From Candidatus Fermentibacteraceae bacterium (lineage in GTDB: Bacteria > Fermentibacterota > Fermentibacteria > Fermentibacterales > JCC-6): a DNA stretch of 57,755 nt. Shown one piece after another: positions 34,297 through 42,200 of the stretch; the stretch's first letter is position 1; each line of letters starts with the position of its first letter. Made by a program: the position numbers and the translations under genes. The stretch spans positions 1 through 57,755 of the forward strand of contig JAMOUX010000007.1 of assembly GCA_027067855.1 (NCBI GenBank). The letters are read 5' to 3'. The notes under the pieces were generated by a model that was not told where the DNA came from, made no database searches, and was given only the letters and a program-made list of their open reading frames with translations.

Positions 34297-35298
34297 TTAC
34301 CGGGGAACGACCGTTATGCCCTGAGGTCCCTTCGTTCCCGATTGCAGGGTATCCAGGATGATCATTTCCGGCAACAGGACCGTGAAAACCATGTTTCCCT
34401 TGAAATCCGTCACGAACAGAGTATCACCGATGGCCGCGAGGCCCGTGGCGGAAGCATGTCCGGAGTTCCAGGAAGAAACCTTGCCGGATTCATCATAGAA
34501 GAACAGCTTGCCTGAAGACCAGCCGTCCCCCGCGATGAAACCGGACCCGGTTTTGATCGGCGCTCCGGGCGAACCGCCGGTACGTACGGTGCCCACCGCA
34601 TTGAAAGAGTTGGGATCGATCACTGTCACGGCTCCGTCGTTTGAATAGGTGGTGGTCACGGCATGTATCTTTCCGGTGGCCGGGAAGTACTTCATGAAAC
34701 AGACGTTATCCGGAGTTTCTATCCACGCGATTTCCTCGCCGGTCTTGGAATTACGGACGGAAACTCCTCCCGACACGGTGGTATCCGGCCAGTTGCCGTG
34801 TCCCACGAAAATCAGGTTTCCGTCGGAAGCTATGGAGGTGGGATTGGGATCCACATCGAAAAGAGTGACGTCGCCTCCCTCGGTAAGTTCCGCCCTCGCC
34901 ACCTGGGAGGAGAGCAGGAGGGTGACCCATGCATGCCCGTCGTTGTCCAGGCACATCTGGTAGGGGTTGCCGCCGGATGGCAGGTTTACGTGAAAAGATT
35001 CGGAACCGGTGCGGTTGACGTCGAAAACCCGTATCCTGGAATCGAAAGATGAAAGGACGGCTACAAGGTTCTTTTCCGGAGAGAGTATGTCCGAGGGCAC
35101 CTCCCCCGTCAGGTAGGCATTACGTACCAGTGAATCGTGATCCATGAAGTAGAGATCCACGGTATACCCCAGCCCGTTGAACCAGGCGACGGTTCTTCCG
35201 CCCGGGGTGGAAGACTCCTCCGGTGCTGCAGGCGAGGAGCAGGACATCGAAAGCGGTATCAGGGAGAAACAGGCCAGGAACAGGATGAGATTTCTCAT
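34297..35298 (-). CDS. Beta-propeller lipoprotein, BtuG-like candidate
   Basis: The lipoprotein signal MRNLILFLACFSLIPLSMSC has its lipid Cys at position 20. The mature part consists of about seven YncE-like blades, for example ILSPEKNLVAVLSSFDSRI, SGGNPYQMCLDNDGHAWVTL, SIASDGNLIFVGHGNW and YFPATGKIHAVTTTY. It starts 4 bases after the stop of the TonB-dependent receptor gene, within the same cobalamin-riboswitch transcript. In Bacteroides, the surface propeller lipoprotein BtuG is encoded next to BtuB and hands B12 to it; the architecture, size and context here match. Direct sequence homology to BtuG cannot be confirmed by eye, so no symbol is given. Confidence 0.75.
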   Translation of the reverse strand: MRNLILFLACFSLIPLSMSCSSPAAPEESSTPGGRTVAWFNGLGYTVDLYFMDHDSLVRNAYLTGEVPSDILSPEKNLVAVLSSFDSRIRVFDVNRTGSESFHVNLPSGGNPYQMCLDNDGHAWVTLLLSSQVARAELTEGGDVTLFDVDPNPTSIASDGNLIFVGHGNWPDTTVSGGVSVRNSKTGEEIAWIETPDNVCFMKYFPATGKIHAVTTTYSNDGAVTVIDPNSFNAVGTVRTGGSPGAPIKTGSGFIAGDGWSSGKLFFYDESGKVSSWNSGHASATGLAAIGDTLFVTDFKGNMVFTVLLPEMIILDTLQSGTKGPQGITVVPR

Positions 35299-35302
35299 GT
35301 GA

Positions 35303-37255
35303 TTACCTCCCGCTCCATGTGGCGGAGATTCTCAGAACCCGGCCTTTCCCCTCGAAACCGCTGGTCTCGAGGTATTGCTCGTCCAGCAGATTGTCCACCG
35401 AGCATTCCAGCAGGGGATTCCGGAGAAGGGGGAGTTTGAATCCCACTCCTGCGGAAATGACGCTGTAGGCCGGAAGCCAGGAGGTCTGAGAGTAGTTCGT
35501 GAATCTTACTCCGGTACCCCTCATGCCCGTCCAGGATTGGAACCCGCCCCCGCTGCCGTACTCCGCCCGGGCGGACCACGTGAGTCCCGGTACGTAGGGA
35601 AGTGATTTTCCGTAATTCAGGGATTCCCGGTGATCGTCCAGTACCTCCATGAGGGTGAGGTTCGCGGATACGTCCAACACGTAAGTTTTCAGGACGCCTT
35701 CCATTTCCAGTCCCCGTTTGAATACTCGTGCTACGTTTTTCGGAGTCCATTTTCCCCCTTCTCCCGGTTCCCACCTTATAAGGTCGGACGTCCATCCGAC
35801 AAAACCTGATGTATAGAGGCGTGCCGTATCGAAAAGCCTTACAGATACTGTTGCTTCGTATTCCGATGAACTTTCCGGGCGCAGGTCCGGATTACCTGCG
35901 GCGAAAGCATCCTCAGGCCAGTACAGGTCGTTCATGGTAGGTCTCCTGAACCCCCTGGATACCCTGGTTCCGATAACGAGAATGGAATCAGAAAACGGAA
36001 TGCCGGCGGACAACCCGGCTCCCAGCATATTTTTCGTTCCGGGCACCGAGTTGGCGGACGCGGATGCAGCCAGTGAAAAAAAACCGGAGTATTCGGCTCC
36101 CGTGGAGAAATTCCCCTCCAGCCTGCTCCTGGAACCGATGGCCGTGCTCCTGATTCCATCGACGTCGATTGCGGTGCCGAACTCGAAATCGAGGACTCCC
36201 ACATCTTTCTTTCCCCGGACACCAAGATCGAAACCGACCTCGTCGTGAGTGTCGTCTACCGGGATGGGAACGGTGCATGCATATTGGTGCCTACCCGTTT
36301 TCAGACCGGAATGAATTACCAAACCGCCCATGATGGCACGGTACCAGGCATCCAGGGACAAGCGCTTGCGGTAACCGTCGGATGGAACGCTCCATGAGGG
36401 ACCCTGGGTTTCCCCCCCGGCCGCCGAGCAGAGCAGGCCGTAGGATGCGAGGCTTCCGGAACCGTTGATGAGCAGGGTCGCCGAATACCCCCCGGTCTCT
36501 CCGGTCCCCCTGTTCCTCCTCAGGCTTGCAGCCAGTCTGCCGTTTTCCAGGGAGATGCCTGCGAAGAGCCATCCCGAACCGTCGTCCGCCGCGGAAGCGG
36601 AAAATTCGGGCGGATCGGATGGATGCCCCGGAATGAAATCGACAGTTCCGGTCAGTCCCCTTACCCCGTCGGGTGATCCGCAACCGCGGGAAATCCGCAT
36701 TCCCGAGAATACAAGTGGATCCATGTTGACGCCCGGAGTTCCGTCCATGGCGCTGGTGATATCGTGGCCCTGGACCGTGTAGCCGGTGTGAGCGGGATCT
36801 CCTCCCCTTAGTGAAAGGGACACCACCGGCATCGCTCCCCCGTATTCCCGTACGAATACCCCGGGGGAAAATTCCTGGAGTGCACCGAGCCCCGATACCC
36901 CGAGTCGTCGCATATTTTTGCGTCTCAAGATTGTTTTGGAGATGAAACCGCTTTCCTGAGCGTTCCTGTTCCCGAAGACCGTTATCACGATGTCGGCGAG
37001 AGGAGTGGAGGGTTTCAGAACCACCGTTCCTTCAGGCTTCACCATGCCATTCCAGGTGAAGTAACCCCGGAGTTCCAGGGTTACTTCCCGGGTTCCTGGC
37101 GGGAATTCCAATTTTCCGTTTTCGTCGGATACGCAGAGAATAACGTCGTCATGGGAGGCGATCACCCCCCCGAGAGGACTACCCGACGGATCCACCACCG
37201 TCATGCTTGTAGCAATCAGGAAGATGTCAAGGAACAAAGCGATTCCCACCTGCAT
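35303..37255 (-). CDS. btuB: TonB-dependent outer-membrane receptor, probable B12 transporter (BtuB-like)
   Basis: After a short leader, residues 18-90 form a carboxypeptidase-like carrier domain (DPSGSPLGGVIASHDD, then VTLELRGYF). A TonB-box/plug region follows (ILRRKNMRRLGVSGLGALQE, SLSLRGGDPAHTGYTVQGHD, RGLTGTVDF), and then a barrel containing the conserved RVSRGFRRPTMNDLYWPED and NPDLRPESSSEYEATV blocks. VDNLLDEQYLETSGFEGKGR marks the end. At 650 residues it is of BtuB size. The cobalamin riboswitch directly upstream gives the substrate. ATG 37255 lies 7 bases after a GGAGG that is part of a hairpin. No BtuCDF or TonB-ExbBD genes are in the window. Confidence 0.88.
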   Translation of the reverse strand: MQVGIALFLDIFLIATSMTVVDPSGSPLGGVIASHDDVILCVSDENGKLEFPPGTREVTLELRGYFTWNGMVKPEGTVVLKPSTPLADIVITVFGNRNAQESGFISKTILRRKNMRRLGVSGLGALQEFSPGVFVREYGGAMPVVSLSLRGGDPAHTGYTVQGHDITSAMDGTPGVNMDPLVFSGMRISRGCGSPDGVRGLTGTVDFIPGHPSDPPEFSASAADDGSGWLFAGISLENGRLAASLRRNRGTGETGGYSATLLINGSGSLASYGLLCSAAGGETQGPSWSVPSDGYRKRLSLDAWYRAIMGGLVIHSGLKTGRHQYACTVPIPVDDTHDEVGFDLGVRGKKDVGVLDFEFGTAIDVDGIRSTAIGSRSRLEGNFSTGAEYSGFFSLAASASANSVPGTKNMLGAGLSAGIPFSDSILVIGTRVSRGFRRPTMNDLYWPEDAFAAGNPDLRPESSSEYEATVSVRLFDTARLYTSGFVGWTSDLIRWEPGEGGKWTPKNVARVFKRGLEMEGVLKTYVLDVSANLTLMEVLDDHRESLNYGKSLPYVPGLTWSARAEYGSGGGFQSWTGMRGTGVRFTNYSQTSWLPAYSVISAGVGFKLPLLRNPLLECSVDNLLDEQYLETSGFEGKGRVLRISATWSGR

Positions 37256-37285
37256 GAAAAAACCTCCGAATTGAGCCGCGGAGGT
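37256..37285 (-). promoter_or_regulatory. Riboswitch expression platform: hairpin overlapping the ribosome binding site, followed by a T6 run
   Basis: On the minus strand ACCTCCG (37285-37279) pairs with CGGAGGT (37268-37262) across a 10-base loop, followed at once by TTTTTT and then C-ATG. The 3' arm of the stem is the GGAGG ribosome binding site for ATG 37255 at 7-base spacing. The same hairpin could therefore terminate transcription and hide the ribosome binding site. Confidence 0.75.
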
Positions 37286-37480
37286 CCGGTCCGGGCTTTC
37301 ATCCCTGTAGCGGGGACTAGTCCCAGGCCGCGGTGCAGTATCCTGACTTACGGATCAACCCCGGTTTCCCGCCTTCCCGCTCGACGCAGTGGCACAATGG
37401 GACCGGGTCCCGATTACAGTGGCGCTACCGTGGCGGATTCCAACCGCCTTCCTGCACTTTCCGCGACCGCTGCTTGTCCC
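37263..37480 (-). ncRNA. Cobalamin riboswitch (AdoCbl/B12 leader)
   Basis: Read on the minus strand, the leader has the B12-riboswitch landmarks in order: GGAAAGTGCAGGAAGG near 37460, an AATCCGCCACGG block, GCGCCACTGTAATCGGGA (37425-37408), GTGCCACTG (about 37395-37387), GCGGGAAGGCGGGAAACC, and the 3' core TAAGTCAGGATACTGC (37350-37335). An expression platform follows before ATG 37255. It fills nearly the whole gap between the flavoprotein gene and the receptor gene. High B12 should shut off the receptor and lipoprotein. Boundaries are approximate and the promoter must lie near or inside the end of the upstream gene. Confidence 0.93.
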
Positions 37481-37516
37481 GAACATAATGAGCGTGATGC
37501 GGGATGCAAAAAAGAA

Positions 37517-38827
37517 TCAGCTCTTCTTCCAGAAATCCCTGCTGAAATCCCTTCCCGCCGAGATTGCCAGCGCCTGACCTATGGAATGATCCATGTTGTT
37601 GTACCAGAAGGAACCGCATCGTCCGATGAGACGAAAACCCTGGGGCGGCTTCAATCCTGCGAGACGTCGCCGGTAATCCAGGTCGTATATCGGGTAGGTT
37701 TCCGGTACAACCATCCAATCCATGAAGAGTATCTTGGAGGGGTCCACCGCGCCGACCTTTTCCAGATCGGCCAGGAGCCTGCTCTCGAGTTTCCCGGGAT
37801 TCTTCCTGAGATCGTCGTCGCGTATGGTTATCTCGGCGGTGATGCTGTCATGATCCGTAGGGACCATGTCGGCCCTGAAATGCCTGGGAACGGTCAACCT
37901 GCTGAAAATGATGTCCTCCTGCCCGAAGTAACACCACTGGTAATCGTTGTCACGAACGGACGGGAGGGCGATATTGCAGAGCAGGGTATCCATGAACCGG
38001 AACCCCGTCCTGGGCCACAGTATGGTAAGAGGCGCGGACCAGTACACCATGTCCGAATCGAAAGTACCCATTCCTGCGGTCTTGACCCCGGTGACCCTGC
38101 CCAGGTGGGTTTCGAGCCCCGTGGCCTCGCAACCGTAAACTATCGTTCCTCCCCGCTCCAGCACCAGTCTCGCCTGTTTTTCGCAAAAGGTCTGTATTCC
38201 GCCGGATGACGGGTAGTAGAAAATGGTGGAAACGGGTTTGGGCGCCAGTATTCCCTTTACGAGGGAGAGCAGGTTGTCGGCTTTCACGTTTTTATCTATC
38301 ACCGCCCTGTTGACCCCCGCCTCGGCCCAGTCCGCGTGGAGTTCTTCCGGATCCAGCCCGGTGAATTTCTTCGTATACGCCCTGAAGAAGTAATCGTATA
38401 ATCCTCTGCCGTACCTGGATATCACGTGATCGGCAAAGGTTTCTATCTTCTCCACTTCATTCTTCCGGAAGAGATCGAACAGGCACCTGACAAGTACCGA
38501 TGATGGAAGATCCAATACCGCGTCCAACGTCAGCGGCCAGTTCCTGCGCCTGCCCCCCATGTATACGTTGCTGCGCCTTTTGATGGTGACGTGTTCATCT
38601 CCCATTATCTCCAGGAGATAGTTCTTGACTGCGTTGTCCGAAGTGTGGAACCTGTGGGGTCCTATGTCGAAGGAGAACCCGTCCCTGGTGAAGGTTCTGG
38701 CCAGACCTCCGGGGGTCCTGTACCGCTCCAGTACCGTCACATCCAGGTTTTCATCTTTTCGTGTCAGTCGTTCCGCGAGGGTGAGACCGGCTATTCCCCC
38801 TCCGACGATGACTATTCTCCTAGCCAA
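37517..38827 (-). CDS. FAD-dependent UDP-galactopyranose-mutase-like oxidoreductase
   Basis: The FAD-binding Rossmann motif IVIVGGGIAGLTLAERL is at the N-terminus. VTVLERYRTPGGLARTFTRDG and FSFDIGPHRFHT follow, as in UDP-galactopyranose mutase/protoporphyrinogen-oxidase-like flavoproteins. The C-terminal LIGRCGSFWYNNMDHSIGQAL is the second FAD contact. At 436 residues it is of usual size. The substrate is uncertain: UGM-like sugar mutases and carotenoid or porphyrin oxidases share these motifs. It overlaps the flippase-like gene upstream by 8 bases, which favours a role in envelope glycan or lipid modification. Confidence 0.75.
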   Translation of the reverse strand: MARRIVIVGGGIAGLTLAERLTRKDENLDVTVLERYRTPGGLARTFTRDGFSFDIGPHRFHTSDNAVKNYLLEIMGDEHVTIKRRSNVYMGGRRRNWPLTLDAVLDLPSSVLVRCLFDLFRKNEVEKIETFADHVISRYGRGLYDYFFRAYTKKFTGLDPEELHADWAEAGVNRAVIDKNVKADNLLSLVKGILAPKPVSTIFYYPSSGGIQTFCEKQARLVLERGGTIVYGCEATGLETHLGRVTGVKTAGMGTFDSDMVYWSAPLTILWPRTGFRFMDTLLCNIALPSVRDNDYQWCYFGQEDIIFSRLTVPRHFRADMVPTDHDSITAEITIRDDDLRKNPGKLESRLLADLEKVGAVDPSKILFMDWMVVPETYPIYDLDYRRRLAGLKPPQGFRLIGRCGSFWYNNMDHSIGQALAISAGRDFSRDFWKKS

Positions 38828-39833
38828 GGACTCCCCTTTCTTTCTTTTTTTTGAGAAAAATACCGGTGAGCATGGCCGTACCGAACAGGAGTAACAGGAC
38901 CGCCATGCATATCCATACTATATGCACGGCGAAGCCGACCTGCACTACGTCGAAAGCGGCGTTCCCTCCGGTGATTCCGACCATTGCGAATGCCGCGGTC
39001 CAGCCCGCTTCCGTGGTTCCCAGATTCAGGAGGCCGTGTATCGGCAGAGCCATCACCAGGTTCATGACACCACCGGCCATGAAGATTTTCCAGGTGGGAA
39101 TCTCCTTTACGCCGACCGCCTTGAGAATCAGGGAGAACATGTACAGTTTCGCCAGCCACACCAGCACGGAGATCGCGATCGCGGCGGCTATCTTTTTTTT
39201 CCTGCCTTCCAGTGAAGATGCTTTCAGCAGGTCGTCCATCCAGAATGTCCTGTCTCCCGGCATGAGTTTCGACAAGATCCATTTCATCGGCCTTTTCAGG
39301 AAGCCGATGACAGAGGCCAGGGAAAGTATGCCGGCTATTCCCAGGAAAACGGCGGCCGGAGCTGAAAGCGCGGATTCCATCGGAGCGAAGATCATGCAGG
39401 CGCTCATGACCATTCCAAGGGCAATCAGATCCACGAATTTGGAAAATACCATGCCGGCCGTTCCGTATCCCACCGGCACGTCGCCGAAACGACGAAACAT
39501 GGCGACGAAGGCCAGATCTCCGAGTCGGAAGGGCAACAGGTGGGCGAGGCCCACGTGCACCGAGGTGACCGCCATGGAAACACCGAAACCGCTGTTTCCG
39601 CTGACATCGAGAAAAAGCCATCTCATGGCCTTCAGAACGACGTTTGCAGTGAACAGCAGGAATGCCGCAAACAGCAGTCCCGGATCCGCATGTATAGTCA
39701 TGGCCACGATACGCCGTACCGCGGCTCCCGGCCCTCCTTCCCCCGATGTGCTTTCGAGTAGAGCCCAGGCGATGATCAGGCCCGCGATGGTTCCCAGGGT
39801 TCCGGCCAGCAACTTTTTCTTATATTCTTTCAT
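38820..39833 (-). CDS. Lysylphosphatidylglycerol-synthase-TM-like (UPF0104/AglD-type) membrane protein
   Basis: About eight membrane helices occur in 337 residues, with the family landmarks LKAMRWLFLDVSG after helix 2, VGLAHLLPFRLGDLAFVAMF, and late GLLNLGTTEAGWTAAFAMVG. Relatives include the membrane half of MprF and AglD-type proteins, linked to lipid flipping or polyprenyl-sugar handling. I chose ATG 39833 (MKEYKKKLLAGTLGTIAG), since it has AGAGGA just upstream; the open frame extends further but with non-protein-like sequence. The gene is probably co-transcribed with the flavoprotein gene. Confidence 0.8.
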   Translation of the reverse strand: MKEYKKKLLAGTLGTIAGLIIAWALLESTSGEGGPGAAVRRIVAMTIHADPGLLFAAFLLFTANVVLKAMRWLFLDVSGNSGFGVSMAVTSVHVGLAHLLPFRLGDLAFVAMFRRFGDVPVGYGTAGMVFSKFVDLIALGMVMSACMIFAPMESALSAPAAVFLGIAGILSLASVIGFLKRPMKWILSKLMPGDRTFWMDDLLKASSLEGRKKKIAAAIAISVLVWLAKLYMFSLILKAVGVKEIPTWKIFMAGGVMNLVMALPIHGLLNLGTTEAGWTAAFAMVGITGGNAAFDVVQVGFAVHIVWICMAVLLLLFGTAMLTGIFLKKKKERGVLG

Positions 39834-39858
39834 TCCTCTTTTCCTCGCAGTGGAAACG

Positions 39859-39887
39859 ATTATACCGATGGAACCGGGGGACCGGAA
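39859..39887 (-). promoter_or_regulatory. Candidate promoter for the flippase-like / flavoprotein pair
   Basis: A perfect TATAAT on the minus strand (39864-39859) lies 26 bases upstream of ATG 39833, with a weak -35 (TTCCGG, 39887-39882) 17 bases further up. It overlaps the start region of the divergent ABC ATPase gene. Confidence 0.45.
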
Positions 39888-40805
39888 ATAGACGTTCTCA
39901 TCGATGCGAGAAACGTAACGAAACGTTACCGTGCCGTGAAAGCCCTTCAGGACTTTTCTCTTACGGTGAGCCGCGGTGCCACTCTTGCGCTTCTGGGCCC
40001 CAACGGAGCGGGAAAAACGACCTTTCTCAAGGTGGTACTGGGTCTCGTAAGACATGATTCCGGCTATGTTACGCTGAAAGGCCTTTCCGTCATGTCTCCG
40101 AAAGCCCGACGTGGAGTTCGCTATCTCCAGGAGAACGTGACCTTTCCCTCCTGGATCACTCCCCTCCTCCTATTCAGGCAGGTGGAAAGAGTCAGGCGCG
40201 AATCCACGGCGGAGGATTTTACCAGGCGATGCGGCGAGCTTGGATGTGGCGACCTGTTGCGGAGAAATTTCGGCAAGATGTCCCGGGGACAGAGGCAGAG
40301 GATAGCCCTCGCCCTGACGACCTGCGGAGTTCCTGACCTGGTTCTTCTGGACGAGCCTTCCGCGGGTCTCGATCCTGCCGGAAGGATTCTCGTCAGAAAA
40401 CTCATAAGTCGCCTGGCGGCTTCGGGAACCACCGTATTGCTCAACTCGCACCTTTTGGGTGAAGTCGAAAGAGTTTGCCGCAATGCCGCGTTTATAAAAA
40501 ACGGGCGCTTGATCGATGCCGGTGACCTGGATTCTCTCTCGAAGCATACGGGATCGGTATGGGTCGAAACCGGAGTTCCCCGTAAAATGGCCGATGTCCT
40601 CTCCAGACTGGGTTACGACTGCCGGAAAGATGACGGAGGTGTAATCGTAAAGTCTTCGACCGTGCCGGATTTCAGGAAAATGGTCAGGGATGTTCTGGAT
40701 ACCGGAATACCGTTCGACGGCGTGCGGAAGAAGCGTGAAAGCCTGGAGGAAATCTTCATGAGGATCATGAAAGAAGACGGTGGGGATGTTTCTCAACGCA
40801 ATTGA
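39888..40805 (+). CDS. ABC transporter ATP-binding protein (5' end ambiguous)
   Basis: This is the ATPase of an ABC-2-type exporter. Walker A is LLGPNGAGKTTFLK, the signature is KMSRGQRQRIALAL, and Walker B is LVLLDEPSAGLDPAG, followed by a switch His in LLNSHLLGEVERVC. The conserved first strands (IDARNVTKRYRAVKALQDF) lie upstream of the only canonical start in this frame, GTG 39936, so that start would give a truncated domain. From 39888 the frame reads ATA GAC GTT. If the GGGGG run at 39876-39880 were one base longer, ATG 39868 would read straight into it as MEPGGPEIDVLIDARN. The stop overlaps the permease start. Confidence 0.82.
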   Translation: MDVLIDARNVTKRYRAVKALQDFSLTVSRGATLALLGPNGAGKTTFLKVVLGLVRHDSGYVTLKGLSVMSPKARRGVRYLQENVTFPSWITPLLLFRQVERVRRESTAEDFTRRCGELGCGDLLRRNFGKMSRGQRQRIALALTTCGVPDLVLLDEPSAGLDPAGRILVRKLISRLAASGTTVLLNSHLLGEVERVCRNAAFIKNGRLIDAGDLDSLSKHTGSVWVETGVPRKMADVLSRLGYDCRKDDGGVIVKSSTVPDFRKMVRDVLDTGIPFDGVRKKRESLEEIFMRIMKEDGGDVSQRN

Positions 40806-41634
40806 ACAACTCATAAGGCGCAGGATCGTCATGGCCGCAGCGCTGGCCCTGGCAGTATTCCTGGGTTTTTTCTACCGGGGTGTGTCCGAAGCCGCGAAAA
40901 ACGTGGATGAACCAGGGCTTACCACCGGTGGCGATGCTCTCTTTACTCCCGGAACGGCGGATGCGGCGCTGATAGCCATCCTTACCGCCGCTCCTCTCGC
41001 TGCAACACTGGTAACGGCTCTGATGATCGTGACCGGTTCCTCCATGCTTCCCGAAGAGATCGAGGATGGCAGGATGAGCATGTGGCTGTCCCTGCCCCAG
41101 GGCAGGCTGAGGACCTACCTCCTGACGGGATTGGCTCCTTTCGTCCTGACCTACGTCCTGGGCTTGTTTCTGTTTGGAGGCATACTGCTGATAACGAGAT
41201 TCTTTTTCGCTTTCACTCCCCGTTCCATCCTGCAGTTTCCCCTGTATCTCTTTTTCTGGCTTTGCGTAGTGTGGGCCGCGGTAACCACCCTTTCCATCCT
41301 GACCAGGAAGACCGTATCCATGGTGATAACCTTCTTCATGGTCGCGCTAGCTACGCTTTTCGGCGGGGTCTACGAGATGATGAGAATGTTCCCGGGGAAA
41401 GCGCCGGATACCCTGATCACGATAACGAGGACGATTCTTTTCGCATTTCCCGCCGATCGGAGTTACAGGGGCCTGCTTCACAGTATCATTCCCTCGGACG
41501 GTATCGTATCGGAAGACCTGGCATTCTTCGGAGTCGTCTCCGGAGTCCCGGTTTGGCACGTGTTCTACGCGCTGGCGTGGACCGTAGTCGTTACGATACT
41601 GGGATACCTGGCGTTCCGTAATCGGGATTTCTAG
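40786..41634 (+). CDS. ABC-2 type transporter permease
   Basis: It has about six membrane helices: a first near residue 15-30, a pair around 65-85 and 105-130, and three towards the C-terminus ending ALAWTVVVTILGYLAFRNRDF. The segment MLPEEIEDGRMSMWLSLPQGR after helix 2 is typical of ABC-2 permeases (the PLSR/LPxxR cytoplasmic loop). ATG 40786 was chosen; GTG 40780 is two codons upstream. It overlaps the ATPase gene by 20 bases. The cargo is unknown. Confidence 0.82.
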   Translation: MFLNAIEQLIRRRIVMAAALALAVFLGFFYRGVSEAAKNVDEPGLTTGGDALFTPGTADAALIAILTAAPLAATLVTALMIVTGSSMLPEEIEDGRMSMWLSLPQGRLRTYLLTGLAPFVLTYVLGLFLFGGILLITRFFFAFTPRSILQFPLYLFFWLCVVWAAVTTLSILTRKTVSMVITFFMVALATLFGGVYEMMRMFPGKAPDTLITITRTILFAFPADRSYRGLLHSIIPSDGIVSEDLAFFGVVSGVPVWHVFYALAWTVVVTILGYLAFRNRDF

Positions 41635-41653
41635 TACCGGCCGGTTACGGGGT

Positions 41654-41681
41654 TTGCGCCTTTCATATAGATTACTATAAT
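41654..41681 (+). promoter_or_regulatory. Probable promoter for the VOC protein gene
   Basis: TATAAT at 41676-41681 lies 16 bases downstream of TTGCGC (41654-41659), inside an AT-rich island that contrasts with its surroundings. Transcription would begin around 41688, about 20 bases upstream of ATG 41709, which has a GGAG ribosome binding site. Confidence 0.55.
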
Positions 41682-41708
41682 TAATAAAATATCTGGATTG
41701 GAGTCAGC

Positions 41709-42065
41709 ATGGACAGGATAATCCACGTAAAAATCACATCCGATTCACCGGAAAAGGTGACCGAATTCTACCGACGATCTTTTGGCTGGAAGGTCATGAA
41801 ATTTCCGAATCCCCCCGACGCCTGGCGCCTGGATTCCGGCAAGGGTCCCGGAATTAATTGCTCGGTGTGCAGAAGTAGTGATTCGCCCCTGGATAAACAA
41901 CACATCTCCATGGCCATCTCCGTGGAATCCATAGAAGAAACCGCGAAACTCGTGGAGGAATCCGGCGGCAAAATTCTCCATGACGTCATCTACGCTTTCG
42001 GCAACACCTACTTGTATTGCCAGGATCCTGACGGTAACGTTCTCTGCCTTGTTCAATTCGACTGA
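41709..42065 (+). CDS. Glyoxalase/bleomycin-resistance (VOC) family protein
   Basis: This is a 118-residue single-module pair of beta-alpha-beta units: IIHVKITSDSPEKVTEFYRR at the start, GWKVMKFPNP next, and the second unit HISMAISVESIEETAKLVEE followed by the classic end YLYCQDPDGNVLCLVQFD. The likely metal ligands are His6, His in QHISMAI and the region before DPDGN. It is cytoplasmic. VOC proteins do many reactions and the substrate cannot be inferred. It is monocistronic, with its own promoter and a hairpin downstream. Confidence 0.85.
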   Translation: MDRIIHVKITSDSPEKVTEFYRRSFGWKVMKFPNPPDAWRLDSGKGPGINCSVCRSSDSPLDKQHISMAISVESIEETAKLVEESGGKILHDVIYAFGNTYLYCQDPDGNVLCLVQFD

Positions 42066-42143
42066 GGAGAAAACGGACCATTCCTTCTTCTCCGGATGCG
42101 GGATCGTTGCTATGTATTGGTTCCCGGGCAGGTCGAAGGTATG

Positions 42144-42163
42144 GAAAACCTCAGCAGGTTTTC
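42144..42163. terminator. Hairpin between convergent genes, likely bidirectional terminator
   Basis: A perfect 8-base stem GAAAACCT-CAGC-AGGTTTTC lies between the VOC gene (plus, ends 42065) and the activase gene (minus, ends 42201). The stem ends in A4/T4, so each strand presents a short T-run at its exit, but no long T-tract follows. The rest of the 135-base gap holds no gene I can support. Confidence 0.5.
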
Positions 42164-42200
42164 GTTTCCCGGGCATTGATCATATGTTTTTTCCAACTCT

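Noticed and set aside
41634-41650. Palindrome ACCGGCCGGT after the ABC permease as a terminator
   Set aside because: There is no room for a loop and no T-run; it cannot form a stable hairpin of useful size.
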